The notes beneath the pieces are model-generated. The model did not search any database. It worked only from the letters and a program-made list of their open reading frames with translations, and was not told the DNA's origin. A stretch of DNA of 64,000 nucleotides from Isoperla grammatica. Lineage: Eukaryota; Arthropoda; Insecta; Plecoptera; Perlodidae. The first letter of the stretch is position 1. Every line of letters starts with the position of its first letter. The position numbers and the translations under genes are program-made. The stretch spans positions 43,542,251 through 43,606,250 of the forward strand of contig OX246745.1 in the NCBI GenBank assembly GCA_945910005.1, read 5' to 3'. Below are positions 37,401 to 52,400 of this stretch, one piece after another.

Positions 37401-40400
37401 GTCCTGGTGGATGCCTGGTCCCGCAGTATCTACATCCATCGGTAGCTGGAGTCTTGCTGTACGATGTAGTTTCAGTAGACCCTGATGGCTTCTGCTGTTG
37501 TGTGACCTTGTGTTTGTCACCATAGTACTGTCTTTGTTTGGATTTAGATATTACATTTACCTCTTGGGAACTAGTCTCGTGGATCGCTTGTAACTGGCGT
37601 TGTGTGGATTCCGAAGTCCGGCAGATTTCAATCGTCTTATCTAGAGTGATGTTTGAGTCCGTCCGGAGAAGTTTTCCTTGGACCCCTCTATCTTTTATGC
37701 AATGGACAATCCGGTCTCCTAACTGATCTCCAAACTCACAACTTGATGCTTTTGTTCTTAACCTCGTTAAGAAAGTATCAAAAGGTTCCCCTTCAGCTTG
37801 CCTAACCTCAAGAAATTCGTACCTTTCCACGACGAGGTTGCGTCGAGGCAGGCAAAAATCCTCGAATTTTCTGATGATGACGTCATACGACGACGCGTCT
37901 TCACTTTCCGAAAATACGAAATTCTCATGGATTTCCAAGGCGTCCTCGCCTATCATGTTTAGAAGTATTGCAATTTTCCGTGCATCATGCTTCCCATCTA
38001 ACCCTGATGCTGCCATGTACGTTTCGAAACCTTTACGCCACTTTTTCCAGTCTATTGTAGATTGGTCTTTTATTTTCAGCTCGGCGGGTCGTCGAAAGAC
38101 GTCCATGTTTCTGTTTCAAGTAGGCTCGCGTGCTGGTCGTAGATCTGCGTGTCTGGCTAGAACCACGCCTAGGCCGTACCTCGAAAACACTGTATTTTGC
38201 ACTGTTCACTTCACTACTGTTAGTTCAAACTATCCCACTTCTGACACCATGTAGTGTTCTTGTTCAGGGATCGATAGGATGCACTGGGATGCACTATTGA
38301 ATAATACTATAAAAGTAATATTAAGATGTTTATTAGAACAATGGATATTACGACGTGCTTACTAGACGCCATGGTCCGAGCTCCGTGCCGGATGTCGTGT
38401 TGATGACGTCGTACATCCGGACTACACTAGTCAATATACATATACATGACAGTATGCATGTAGATATATCAACAAAAATATAGATTATACAAAAACCTGA
38501 GGCCAAAATCACAAGAGGTCTTATCTTAATGGGCTAGGCTAAGTCTTATTGTACCGTAAGTGCTATTATAAATCCATGGTAGACCTACTATCATTAGGGT
38601 GCCCAGATCTACAATCCGAAAAAGCGGGACGATTACGAATATTTCAAACTTAAGTTTTCTAGCAGGTTGGGATTGATGGGGGGGGGGGGGGGGGGGATAA
38701 GAGAAATGTTGTTACAGTTTTGAATATTTTATATTGTTGGGCAAAATAACAGTTACAACGTGCTAGCAATGCTTCTTTATGTTTTTGTCTTTTTGCATGT
38801 TTTTCTATGTCGTGTCGTCCACCGTGGTCTTTTGAAAATGTTCCCTTGCAGATCGTACACAACACTTTGTCATTATCAAACTCATGTTGAACAAGATAAG
38901 GAACGTCCTCCTTAATACTGTCATTGAAAATACACTTACGTTTAGGCGGCGGCATTTTACACAACACACGAAAACTGTTGATACGAAACGAGAAATTAAC
39001 TCGGATCACACACGCGCGCTCCTGCTCTTGCGAGAGCGAGAGCGAGAGGGAAACAAACAAAACAAGCTGCCACTTGTCAACGGCGGCGGCCGGGCAGCGG
39101 GTAGGGGCCACTTCCAAGTATTTCCAATTATGTCAGAATGAGAGCTCTGGCTGACAGCGGACTTGTCCATTTTTTGATAAAGAAAGGAATACAAGGTAGT
39201 AGGCACGAAGTTTGAAAAATTCAAAATCTGAAATTTTGCATTTTCGAAAAATCGGGACAAAGGTGCGTCCCGCCGGGAAGTGTGACGGGACACACAGCTG
39301 AAAATCGGTACTGTCCCGCCGAAAACGGGACGTCTGGGCACCCTAACTATCATTCTACCAACAAACAAAAATCCGCTACCCGAGTACTGTATCTCCTTCT
39401 CTGCCAAGACCAACTCAATCAATGTGTTTCAACAGGTGGTTGAGCCTAATGGTTAAACCTAATTCACCAGAATATACAGTGCATTGCAAATAAAATAACA
39501 AACCTCGAGACACTGATCAACGATATTGAAGAAAGTGAAAGGTTAGAAATAGATATCATATGTATATCCGAACACTGGCAAAAAGAAAATGAAATCTGTC
39601 AAGTAAACCTAGAAAATTTTCAAATGGTATTGGCATACAGTAGGTCTATCATGGGTCATGGGGGAGTTGCAATTTTTGTAAACAAAAATAGGTTAAAGTA
39701 TATAAAGGAACTACAATATATAAAAAAAAAACAGTATAGAAAAACATATAGAAATAACTGGAGTCGAAATAGAATTAAATACAAATATCAACATGCCTAA
39801 TATAATAATCCTTACATTATACCGTACACCAGATGGTAATATTGATATTTTCATAGAAACGTTAGAAGCCATTCTCATAAAAGTAACATACGAAAAGAAG
39901 GACATTATTATACTTGGAGACTTTAATATAGACTTTCTCATAACCTCCACAAAGAAAACTCAATTGATCCAGCTGTTCGATGCTTTTAAACTAAAATCCA
40001 CAATAAACCTGCCAACGAGAACCGATAGCTACCATAATTCTTCGTCACAAATAGACAACATAATAACAAACATAATATACAAATACAACTGTGATGTAAT
40101 TACTAGTGGTATCTCGGATCATACCGGACAAATGATTAAAATTAACTGTAATCTACAGTATGCAGAAAAGACAAAAGTCTTTAAAAGAACATTCAAACAC
40201 CGAGAGATAGCACTATTCAATGAAAAACTTGGTAAAACTAACTGGAGTGAATTGGAGGCCTCAGACAATGTAAATGACATGTATAATATATTTATAGAAA
40301 AGTTTAAAATACCTTTTGAAACTTACTTTCCCAGGAAAAAAATAACAATAAAACACTCAACAAAGGCTCCACGCTGGTTAACTTCGGGGATAAGAGTATC

Positions 40401-43400
40401 ACGCTGCAACTTAAGATACCTATATCAAATGAGTTTACATTTTCATGAAAGCCAATTTATAAAAAACCATTACCGCACCTACAAAAAAATGTATAAAAAG
40501 GTAATAAACCTAGCCAAAGTTAAACACTATGAGGATCAAATAATAAACAGTGATAACAGATCAAAAAAAGTATGGGAAATCATAAATAATCAACTAGGTA
40601 GAAAGCCTCCACCAAAGTCAGATAACATCAGTATAGAAACACAAGAGGGAACAACAGATAAACCCGAAACGGTCGCCAAATCGTTTATCAAGCACTTTAC
40701 TGAAATCGCAACCAAACTCGCTGAAAACATAAAAAATAAAAATAATAACGTCCAAAACAAAACGTTCACGGACTTTTTAAATAAAGTGCAAAAAAGCCCA
40801 ACTGGGTCTATTTTTTTAAATAACACAAATGAAAAAGAAATCATTTTCATTGTAAAATGCCTGAAAAATAAACTTTCCAGTGGTCATGACGAAATTCCAA
40901 TGACCCTGGTTAAAAAAAGCATTTAATTTATAGCAGTGCCACTAAGTATTATCTTTAACAAATGTATAACAGACGGATCCTTCCCTGACAGTCTTAAAAT
41001 TGCAAAAGTTATACCCCTTTACAAAAAAGGGGATCCAACTCAACTAGACAACTATAGACCAATATCCCTCCTTCCAGCCTTCTCGAAAATTTTTGAAAAA
41101 CTAATACAAACGAGGATTACTTCTTTTTTTGAAAAACATCACCTTTTTTCTGAGCATCAAAGTGGTTTTAAGAAAAATAAGTCAACAAGCACTTCAATCA
41201 GAAGGTTCTTGGAAAAACTCACTGATGCTCTAAACAACAAAAAAGAAGCATTAGGAATATTTTATGACTTATCAAAAGCCTTCGATTGCGTCGATCACGA
41301 AATCTTTTTACACAAACTCAATTATTATGGGATACGTGGCTCGGCACTAAAACTAATAAAATCATACCTAAGCAATAGATACCAGTTTGTAGAGCTAACA
41401 ACTTATGATGCAAGAGGAAATGAAATGAAAACCTTTTCTCAGAAAATGCTCAATATTTGTGGAGTCCCTCAAGGATCGGTAGTGAGTCCTCTCTTCTTTA
41501 ATATCTATATAAACGACTTTCCGTTTTGTTTAGAGAACATTGAACTCTTTGCCGATGATGCAATATCACTAGTCACAGCATGGAACACAGAGTTATTAAT
41601 CACCCTAGCAAAAGAGAAATCGATAGAATGCACAAACTGGTTTACAAGTAACAAATTAATCTCAAATTCATCCAAAACAAAATTCATTCAATTCCACTCA
41701 GTTCAAAAAACTAGATTCCTACAGCCTATAAATGAACTGTCAATCCAAGAAAACTCACTAATATCCTCAAAGATTGCAAGAGTGAGAGATACAAATTTTT
41801 TGGGAATACACATAGATGAATGCTTAACTTGGCACAAACACATAATATTTCTATCAGGTAAATTAAGCTCTGCTTGCTACTCCATAAGGCTAATAAGAAA
41901 TGCTACAAACATAAAAACAGCCAAGTTAGTGTATTTTGCACTATTTGAAAGCAATATGAGGTATGGGGTGGAATTTTGGGGGCACTCTTCCCACCACGAT
42001 ACAATCTTTAAAATTCAAAAACGTGCCATTAGAACCATATTGAAAGTACACCCACGAACACACTGTCAACCCTTTTTCAAAAATCTAAAAATTCTTACCC
42101 TTTATAGTCTACGTATATATATTCCAAGCAGTAGCAATTGTGAAACAAAACTCCCTAATATGTATTAAGTAAAAACAATGAATTACACAGCCATCACACA
42201 CGACAGGAAAACAACATTCACTTAGAACACCACAGTAGCAAACTTTCTCAATTAAACTCTAACTATTTAATAAACTCCCTAACAGCATAAAACAAATAAC
42301 TTCAATTGATAAATTTAAACAAACGGTGAAAAACATGCTATTAAACAAAGCATACTAATGTACTCCATCAAAGACTATTTGGAAGAGAAATAGTGTAGGG
42401 CCTAATTATAAGTTATTGTAAAGTTAAACCTATTGTATATAGAATATGATATAATGTAGGGCATACATATTATGTTATTGTAAAGTTGTAAAGCTATTGT
42501 TTATATAATATAATATAATAATATGTAGGGCCTACAAATAAGTTATTGTTAAGCTGTAAACCTTTTGTGTATAGGATAGGGCCTAAGTTAAGTAAATTAG
42601 TTATTAGAATAATAAAATAGTTTGAATGTCCAATTAAATATGTACATGTATGTATTTATCAAAGACAAAATAAACATATCACATCACAATCAACATAGTG
42701 GAGGTAGCAACAGGACCCACATTTAGCATTAGAGCACAACAATGTATCAATCAACATAGTGGAGGTAGCAACAGGACCCACATTTAGCATTAGAGCACAA
42801 CAATGTATCAATCAACATAGTGGAGGTAGCAACAGGACCCACATTTAGCATTAGAGCACAACAATGTATCAATCAACATAGTGGAGGTAGCAACAGGACC
42901 CACATTTAGCATTAGAGCACAACAATGTATCAATCATCATAGTGGAGGTAGCAACAGGACCCACATTTAGCATTAGAGCACAACAATGTATCAATCAACA
43001 TACCGTAGTGGAGGTAGCAACAGGACCCACATTTAGCATTAGAGCACAACAATGTATCAATCAACATAGTGGAGGCAGCAACAGGACCCACATTTAGCAT
43101 TAGAGCACAACAATGTATCAATCAACATAGTGGAGGTAGCAACAGGACCCACATTTAGCATTAGAGCACAACAATGTATCAATCATCATAGTGGAGGTAG
43201 CAACAGGACCCACATTTAGCATTAGAGCACAACAATGTATCAATCATCATAGTGGAGGTAGCAACAGGACCCACATTTAGCATTAGAGCACAACAATGTA
43301 TCAATCATCATAGTGGAGGTAGCAACAGGACCCACATTTAGCATTAGAGCACAACAATGTATCAATCAACATAGTGGAGGCAGCAACAGGACCCACATTT

Positions 43401-46400
43401 AGCATTAGAGCACAACAATGTATCAATCATCATAGTGGAGGTAGCAACAGGACCCACATTTAGCATTAGAGCACAACAATGAATCAATCAACATAGTGGA
43501 GGTAGCAACAGGACCCACATTTAGCATTAGAGCACAACAATGTATCAATCATCATAGTGGAGGTAGCAACAGGACCCACATTTAGCATTAGAGCACAACA
43601 ATGTATCAATCAACATAGTGGCGGTAGCAACAGGACCCACATTTAGCATTAGAGCACAACAATGTATCAATCATCATAGTGGAGGTAGCAACAGGACCCA
43701 CATTTAGCATTAGAGCACAACAATGTATCAATCAACATACCGTAGTGGAGGTAGCAACAGGACCCACATTTAGCATTAGAGCACAACAATGTATCAATCA
43801 ACATAGTGGAGGTAGCAACAGGACCCACATTTAGCATTAGAGCACAACAATATATCAATCAACATAGTGGAGGTAGCAACAGGACCCACATTTAGCATTA
43901 GAGCACAACAATGTATCAATCATCATAGTGGAGGTAGCAACAGGACCCACATTTAGCATTAGAGCACAACAATATATCAATCAACATAGTGGAGGTAGCA
44001 ACATGACCCACATTTAGCATTAGAGCACAACAATGTATCAATCATCATAGTGGAGGTAGCAACAGGACCCACATTTAGCATTAGAGCACAACAATATATC
44101 AATCAACATAGTGGAGGCAGCAACAGGACCCACATTTAGCATTAGAGCACAACAATATATCAATCAACATAGTGGAGGTAGCAACAGGACCCACATTTAG
44201 CATTAGAGCACAACAATGTATCAATCAACATAGTGGAGGTAGCAACAGGACCCACATTTAGCATTAGAGCACAACAATGTATCAATCAACATAGTGGAGG
44301 TAGCAACAGGACCCACATTTAGCATTAGAGCACAACAATATATCAATCAACATAGTGGAGGTAGCAACAGGACCCACATTTAGCATTAGAGCACAACAAT
44401 GTATCAATCATCATAGTGGAGGTAGCAACAGGACCCACATTTAGCATTAGAGCACAACAATGTATCAATCATCATAGTGGAGGCAGCAACAGGACCCACA
44501 TTTAGCATTAGAGCACAACAATGTATCAATCAACATAGTGGAGGCAGCAACAGGACCCACATTTAGCATTAGAGCACAACAATGTATCAATCAACATAGT
44601 GGAGGCAGCAACAGGACCCACATTTAGCATTAGAGCACAACAATGTATCAATCATCATAGTGGAGGCAGCAACAGGACCCACATTTAGCATTAGAGCACA
44701 ACAATGTATCAATCAACATAGTGGAGGCAGCAACAGGACCCACATTTAGCATTAGAGCACAACAATGTATCAATCATCATAGTGGAGGCAGCAACAGGAC
44801 CCACATTTAGCATTAGAGCACAACAATGAATCAATCAACATAGTGGAGGTAGCAACAGGACCCACATTTAGCATTAGAGCACAACAATGTATCAATCAAC
44901 ATAGTGGAGGTAGCAACAGGACCCACATTTAGCATTAGAGCACAACAATGTATCAATCATCATAGTGGAGGTAGCAACAGGACCCACATTTAGCATTAGA
45001 GCACAACAATGAATCAATCAACATAGTGGAGGTAGCAACAGGACCCACATTTAGCATTAGAGCACAACAATGTATCAATCATCATAGTGGAGGACTGGAG
45101 GTAGCAACACTTCTGGGGCTTACATTACACTTCAAGGTTAAGTGGTTATCCGACACAGGATCTGTGTAAGTGGCAGTGTTGTAAACGCTACTTTAAAAAA
45201 ATAGCATGCTATCGCTAACATAAATTGCTTGAAAAAAGTAGTTTGCTATATTTTTCGCTACATTATTTTTAAAGCAGTGCGCTACTTTCACGCTACTTTT
45301 CCGAAAATGTATCAGTTTGGTAAATAACTCATTTGAGTTCACATTGTTTGATATATAATGCTCCGCTGAATATTGTATTTTGAGTAGCAAGGCTAGTGGA
45401 GGCCACGCATTAAAGTTTTTATACACTTTTGACTTGCCATGCAAATAAATTTAATTTCCGAAAATGTTGGTAGTGAAACCCTCCCGAGTGCAGAACCCTC
45501 CAGTCCCTGCAGGTGACATTACTATCTGTAGACTTGTAGGGTGTGGGAATAGTGGGGAGGAATGCTCAAGCAAGGGGTACCTTATAATGCTGGGACCCAT
45601 CAGTCCCTGCAGGTGACATTACTATCTGTAGACTTGTAGGGTGTGGGAATAGTGGGGAGGAATGCTCAAGCAAGGGGTACCTTATAATGCTGGGACCCAT
45701 CAGTCCCTGCAGGTGACATTACTATCTGTAGACTTGTAGGGTGTGGGAATAGTGGGGAGGAATGCTCAAGGGGTACCTTATAATGCTGGGACCCATTAGT
45801 CCCTGCAGGTGACATTACTATCTATAGACTTGTAGGGTGTGGGAATAGCAGTGTTGTAAACACTACTCTAAAAAAGTAGCATGCTATCGCTAACGCTAAT
45901 TGCTTAAAAGTAGTAGCTTGCTACGTTTTTCGCCACTTGCTTAAAAAAGTAGCTTCGCTACCGCTCAGCTACTTTTTTTTAGTAGCGCGCTACTTTCACG
46001 CTACTTTTGTAAATCGTGTTACGTAAACACTCGCTTTATGATGGAGCCAGATTGTCAGTTCTGTGGTGTGAGAAATAAATAGTACGTCAATTGCTTCGAT
46101 ACGCTAAATAGCCTATTGTTTGCGAATATCCGCGTCAACTTGGCTGTCATTCTGTCAACGCTAACGTGAATACGAACATAAGATCAAGCACAGATATTTC
46201 ACTTCACTTCGAGAATAATATTTTATCTGTGACTGAGGTCAACTAGAATGCTGTTCGTAAACAAGGCTTTATTCTGACGTTACCGACATACATGTGGGAA
46301 CTGGATAAACAGGTAGCAAATTAAATTAGTACAATTATTATTAGTCAATAACCCGAACAAAGGAAACGCATCATTCCAAAACATCGACGGCGTCAAAGAT

Positions 46401-49400
46401 GATCACGAAGTTTTAATCAATTCAATAACAATGTCCTCGTTTCAGCTTGTCTAAAGCCAAATCAAGGGGGAATTCATTTTTTCATTTTTGTAGGTTGATG
46501 AATGATGATTCATTCGTCCATATACATATTTATATCATGTTCTTGACATTGTCATAATGTCATAAGTGGTTTGTTACTGGCAGCAAATTAATAAATTCTA
46601 TTAAAGTAATATATGGTTTTGTGTAATAATGATGAGGACTTCGAAACAGATATTATTTTAACTTTCGGCACACAAACCTTAAATTGCACCATTATAGTAT
46701 TGGTGCCCGATTTCCCAGCACTTTTATAAGAGAAAAACTTTTCGTATGATGGCCACGGAAGAGTAGGATTCGAAGTGGTGCTGTCGACATCATCTGCATC
46801 TTCATCACTACTGTGAACTACCGTACATTCGTCGTCGTACACGACCACTCGAACTTGTAGGTTGATTTATTTTAAAGAAAGCCGTTTGTATCACTAATAA
46901 ATAAAAATCACTCACTCACTAGTCACTAGTCACTATCGTGGCAAACAACTCACTTCAACACGCACCATGCAAGGTTATCGTCACGTTGTGGCTACCTAGA
47001 GACTGACTGACGAGTGACAAGGCACACGAGGAGGGTGGCAAGTGGCAACCCAACCCACGCACTTGTCAAAAGGGTGGGTTCATTCATTCAACACTCTTGC
47101 TCTCAGAAGGAGTCGTTGACCGCGGGTGGTTGCCTTAGACCATATAGGGGGGTGGACAGAGTGCGCGCCTACACCTGCCGTTGCAGCGGTTGAAGCCGAG
47201 CTGAGAACAAAAGGAGTGAGAGAGAGGGAGCGATTCTCGGAAGTCGGTCTGGGCAGAAAGCGCGTAGTGCCATTGAAACATACATGAAACATACAGTAAT
47301 TTGCCCTGGGCTACAGTGCAGGAGGTATCTTGGGCTGGTACCTCGGCTGCCGGGGATCTCTGGGGTTGGTCTGCAACTACGACAGTAGCGCCCTCTTGGT
47401 CTCGTACCTCGGCTGCCGGGGATCTCTGGGGTTGGTCAACGACTACTACAGTAGCGCCCTCTTGGTCTCGTACCTCGGCTGCCGGGGATCTCTGGGGTTG
47501 GTCAGCGACTACTACAGTAGCGCCCTCTTGGTCTCGTACCTCGGCTGCCGGGGATCTCTGGGGTTGGTCAGCGACTACTACAGTAGCGCCCTCTTGGTCT
47601 CGTACCTCGGCTGCCGGGGATCTCTGGGGTTGGTCAGCGACTACTACAGTAGCGCCCTCTTGGTCTCGTACCTCGGCTGCCGGGGATCTCTGGGGTTGGT
47701 CAGCGACTACTACAGTAGCGCCTTCTTGGTCTCGTACCTCGGCTGCCGGGGATCTCTGGGGTTGGTCAGCGACTACTACAGTAGCGCCCTCTTGGTCTCG
47801 TACCTCGGCTGCCGGGGATCTCTGGGGTTGGTCAGCGACTACTACAGTAGCGCCCTCTTGGTCTCGTACCTCGGCTGCCGGGGATCTCTGGGGTTGGTCA
47901 GCGACTACTACAGTAGCGCCCTCTTGGTCTCGTACCTCGGCTGCCGGGGATCTCTGGGGTTGGTCAGCGACTACTACAGTAGCGCCCTCTTGGTCTCGTA
48001 CCTCGGCTGCCGGGGATCTCTGGGGTTGGTCAGCGACTACTACAGTAGCGCCCTCTTGGTCTCGTACCTCGGCTGCCGGGGATCTCTGGGGTTGGTCAGC
48101 GACTACTACAGTAGCGCCCTCTTGGTCTCGTACCTCGGCTGCCGGGGATCTCTGGGGTTGGTCAGCGACTACTACAGTAGCGCCCTCTTGGTCTCGTACC
48201 TCGGCTGCCGGGGATCTCTGGGGTTGGTCAGCGACTACTACAGTAGCGCCCTCTTGGTCTCGTACCTCGGCTGCCGGGGATCTCTGGGGTTGGTCAGCGA
48301 CTACTACAGTAGCGCCCTCTTGGTCTCGTACCTCGGCTGCCGGGGATCTCTGGGGTTGGTCAGCGACTACTACTGTAGCGCCCTCTTGGTCTCGTACCTC
48401 GGCTGCCGGGGATCTCTGGGGTTGGTCAGCGACTACTACAGTAGCGCCCTCTTGGTCTCGTACCTCGGCTGCCGGGGATCTCTGGGGTTGGTCAGCGACT
48501 ACTACAGTAGCGCCCTCTTGGTCTCGTACCTCGGCTGCCGGGGATCTCTGGGGTTGGTCAGCGACTACTACAGTAGCGCCCTCTTGGTCTCGTACCTCGG
48601 CTGCCGGGGATCTCTGGGGTTGGTCTGCAACTACGACAGTAGCACCCTCTTGGTCTCGTACCTCGGCTGCCGGGGATCTCTGGGGTTGGTCAGCGACTAC
48701 TACAGTAGCGCCCTCTTGGTCTCGTACCTCGGCTGCCGGGGATCTCTGGGGTTGGTCAGCGACTACTACAGTAGCGCCCTCTTGGTCTCGTACCTCGGCT
48801 GCCGGGGATCTCTGGGGTTGGTCAGCGACTACTACAGTAGCGCCCTCTTGGTCTCGTACCTCGGCTGCCGGGGATCTCTGGGGTTGGTCTGCAACTACGA
48901 CAGTAGCACCCTCTTGGTCTCGTACCTCGGCTGCCGGGGATCTCTGGGGTTGGTCAGCGACTACTACAGTAGCGCCCTCTTGGTCTCGTACCTCGGCTGC
49001 CGGGGATCTCTGGGGTTGGTCTGCAACTACGACAGTAGCACCCTCTTGGTCTCGTACCTCGGCTGCCGGGGATCTCTGGGGTTGGTCAGCGACTACTACA
49101 GTAGCGCCCTCTTGGTCTCGTACCTCGGCTGCCGGGGATCTCTGGGGTTGGTCAGCGACTACTACAGTAGCGCCCTCTTGGTCTCGTACCTCGGCTGCCG
49201 GGGATCTCTGGGGTTGGTCAGCGACTACTACAGTAGCGCCCTCTTGGTCTCGTACCTCGGCTGCCGGGGATCTCTGGGGTTGGTCAGCGACTACTACAGT
49301 AGCGCCCTCTTGGTCTCGTACCTCGGCTGCCGGGGATCTCTGGGGTTGGTAAGCGACTACTACAGTAGCGCCCTCTTGGTCTCGTACCTCGGCTGCCGGG

Positions 49401-52400
49401 GATCTCTGGGGTTGGTCAGCGACTACTACAGTAGCGCCCTCTTGGTCTCGTACCTCGGCTGCCGGGGATCTCTGGGGTTGGTCAGCGACTACTACAGTAG
49501 CGCCCTCTTGGTCTCGTACCTCGGCTGCCGGGGATCTCTGGGGTTGGTCAGCGACTACTACTGTAGCGCCCTCTTGGTCTCGTACCTCGGCTGCCGGGGA
49601 TCTCTGGGGTTGGTCAGCGACTACTACAGTAGCGCCCTCTTGGTCTCGTACCTCGGCTGCCGGGGATCTCTGGGGTTGGTCAGCGACTACTACAGTAGCG
49701 CCCTCTTGGTCTCGTACCTCGGCTGCCGGGGATCTCTGGGGTTGGTCAGCGACTACTACAGTAGCGCCCTCTTGGTCTCGTACCTCGGCTGCCGGGGATC
49801 TCTGGGGTTGGTCTGCAACTACGACAGTAGCACCCTCTTGGTCTCGTACCTCGGCTGCCGGGGATCTCTGGGGTTGGTCAGCGACTACTACAGTAGCGCC
49901 CTCTTGGTCTCGTACCTCGGCTGCCGGGGATCTCTGGGGTTGGTCAGCGACTACTACAGTAGCGCCCTCTTGGTCTCGTACCTCGGCTGCCGGGGATCTC
50001 TGGGGTTGGTCAGCGACTACTACAGTAGCGCCCTCTTGGTCTCGTACCTCGGCTGCCGGGGATCTCTGGGGTTGGTCTGCAACTACGACAGTAGCACCCT
50101 CTTGGTCTCGTACCTCGGCTGCCGGGGATCTCTGGGGTTGGTCAGCGACTACTACAGTAGCGCCCTCTTGGTCTCGTACCTCGGCTGCCGGGGATCTCTG
50201 GGGTTGGTCTGCAACTACGACAGTAGCACCCTCTTGGTCTCGTACCTCGGCTGCCGGGGATCTCTGGGGTTGGTCAGCGACTACTACAGTAGCGCCCTCT
50301 TGGTCTCGTACCTCGGCTGCCGGGGATCTCTGGGGTTGGTCAGCGACTACTACAGTAGCGCCCTCTTGGTCTCGTACCTCGGCTGCCGGGGATCTCTGGG
50401 GTTGGTCAGCGACTACTACAGTAGCGCCCTCTTGGTCTCGTACCTCGGCTGCCGGGGATCTCTGGGGTTGGTCAGCGACTACTACAGTAGCGCCCTCTTG
50501 GTCTCGTACCTCGGCTGCCGGGGATCTCTGGGGTTGGTCAGCGACTACTACAGTAGCGCCCTCTTGGTCTCGTACCTCGGCTGCCGGGGATCTCTGGGGT
50601 TGGTCAGCGACTACTACAGTAGCGCCCTCTTGGTCTCGTACCTCGGCTGCCGGGGATCTCTGGGGTTGGTCAGCGACTACTACAGTAGCGCCCTCTTGGT
50701 CTCGTACCTCGGCTGCCGGGGATCTCTGGGGTTGGTCAGCGACTACTACAGTAGCGCCCTCTTGGTCTCGTACCTCGGCTGCCGGGGATCTCTGGGGTTG
50801 GTCAGCGACTACTACAGTAGCGCCCTCTTGGTCTCGTACCTCGGCTGCCGGGGATCTCTGGGGTTGGTCAGCGACTACTACTGTAGCGCCCTCTTGGTCT
50901 CGTACCTCGGCTGCCGGGGATCTCTGGGGTTGGTCAGCGACTACTACAGTAGCGCCCTCTTGGTCTCGTACCTCGGCTGCCGGGGATCTCTGGGGTTGGT
51001 CAGTGACTACTACAGTAGCGCCCTCTTGGTCTCGTACCTCGGCTGCCGGGGATCTCTGGGGTTGGTCAGTGACTACGACAGTAGCGCCTTCTTGGTTTTG
51101 TACCTCGGCTGCCGGGGATCTCTGGGGTTGGTCAGCGACTACGACAGTAGCGCCTTCTTGGTTTTGTTCCTCGGCTGCCGGGGATCTCTGGGGTTGGTCA
51201 GCGACTACGACAGTAGCGCCTTCTTGGTTTTGTACCTCGGCTGCCGGGGATCTCTGGGGTTGGTCAGCGACTACTACAGTAGCGCCCTCTTGGTCTCGTA
51301 CCTCGGCTGCCGGGGATCTCTGGGGTTGGTCAGCGACTACTACAGTAGCGCCCTCTTGGTCTCGTACCTCGGCTGCCGGGGATCTCTGGGGTTGGTCAGC
51401 GACTACTACAGTAGCGCCCTCTTGGTCTCGTACCTCGGCTGCCGGGGATCTCTGGGGTTGGTCAGCGACTACTACAGTAGCGCCCTCTTGGTCTCGTACC
51501 TCGGCTGCCGGGGATCTCTGGGGTTGGTCAGCGACTACTACAGTAGCGCCCTCTTGGTCTCGTACCTCGGCTGCCGGGGATCTCTGGGGTTGGTCAGCGA
51601 CTACTACAGTAGCGCCCTCTTGGTCTCGTACCTCGGCTGCCGGGGATCTCTGGGGTTGGTCAGCGACTACTACAGTAGCGCCCTCTTGGTCTCGTACCTC
51701 GGCTGCCGGGGATCTCTGGGGTTGGTCAGCGACTACTACAGTAGCGCCCTCTTGGTCTCGTACCTCGGCTGCCGGGGATCTCTGGGGTTGGTCAGTGACT
51801 ACGACAGTAGCGCCTTCTTGGTTTTGTACCTCGGCTGCCGGGGATCTCTGGGGTTGGTCAGCGACTACTACAGTAGCGCCCTCTTGGTCTCGTACCTCGG
51901 CTGCCGGGGATCTCTGGGGTTGGTCTGCAACTACGACAGTAGCGCCTTCTTGGTTTTGTACCTCGGCTGCCGGGGATCTCTGGGGTTGGTCAGCGACTAC
52001 GACAGTAGCGCCTTCTTGGTTTTGTACCTCGGCTGCCGGGGATCTCTGGGTTTGGTCAGCGACTACTACAGTAGCGCCCTCTTGGTCTCGTACCTCGGCT
52101 GCCGGGGATCTCTGGGGTTGGTCAGCGACTACTACAGTAGCGCCCTCTTGGTCTCGTACCTCGGCTGCCGGGGATCTCTGGGGTTGGTCAGCGACTACTA
52201 CAGTAGCGCCCTCTTGGTCTCGTACCTCGGCTGCCGGGGATCTCTGGGGTTGGTCAGCGACTACTACAGTAGCGCCCTCTTGGTCTCGTACCTCGGCTGC
52301 CGGGGATCTCTGGGGTTGGTCAGCGACTACTACAGTAGCGCCCTCTTGGTCTCGTACCTCGGCTGCCGGGGATCTCTGGGGTTGGTCAGCGACTACTACA

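Larger units (their letters stand above)
33981..38451 (-). mobile_element. Ty3-type LTR retrotransposon, 4.47 kb, full-length structure but disabled
   Basis: Two 202-bp LTRs (33981-34182 and 38250-38451) begin TG and end CA and differ by one base (attaaag versus ataaaag). The 5-bp word gtatg stands on both sides (33976-33980 and 38452-38456) as a target-site duplication. On the - strand the order is LTR, primer-binding site, gag with two zinc knuckles, protease, reverse transcriptase, RNase H, integrase, purine tract, LTR. Domain order (integrase last) places it with Ty3/gypsy, and Mag-like is my best guess for the lineage. A frameshift near 36060-36085 and an in-frame stop at about 34838 make it non-autonomous. 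It lies antisense in gene 2 intron 2. Confidence 0.95.

Noticed and set aside
36308..38254. + strand open frames opposite the Ty3-type Gag-Pol
   Set aside because: They are shadows of the - strand coding sequence, which has clear domain motifs.
42930..43858. Short Cys-containing open frames in the 61-bp array
   Set aside because: They reflect the repeat unit where an insertion shifts the frame; there is no consistent frame over the array.
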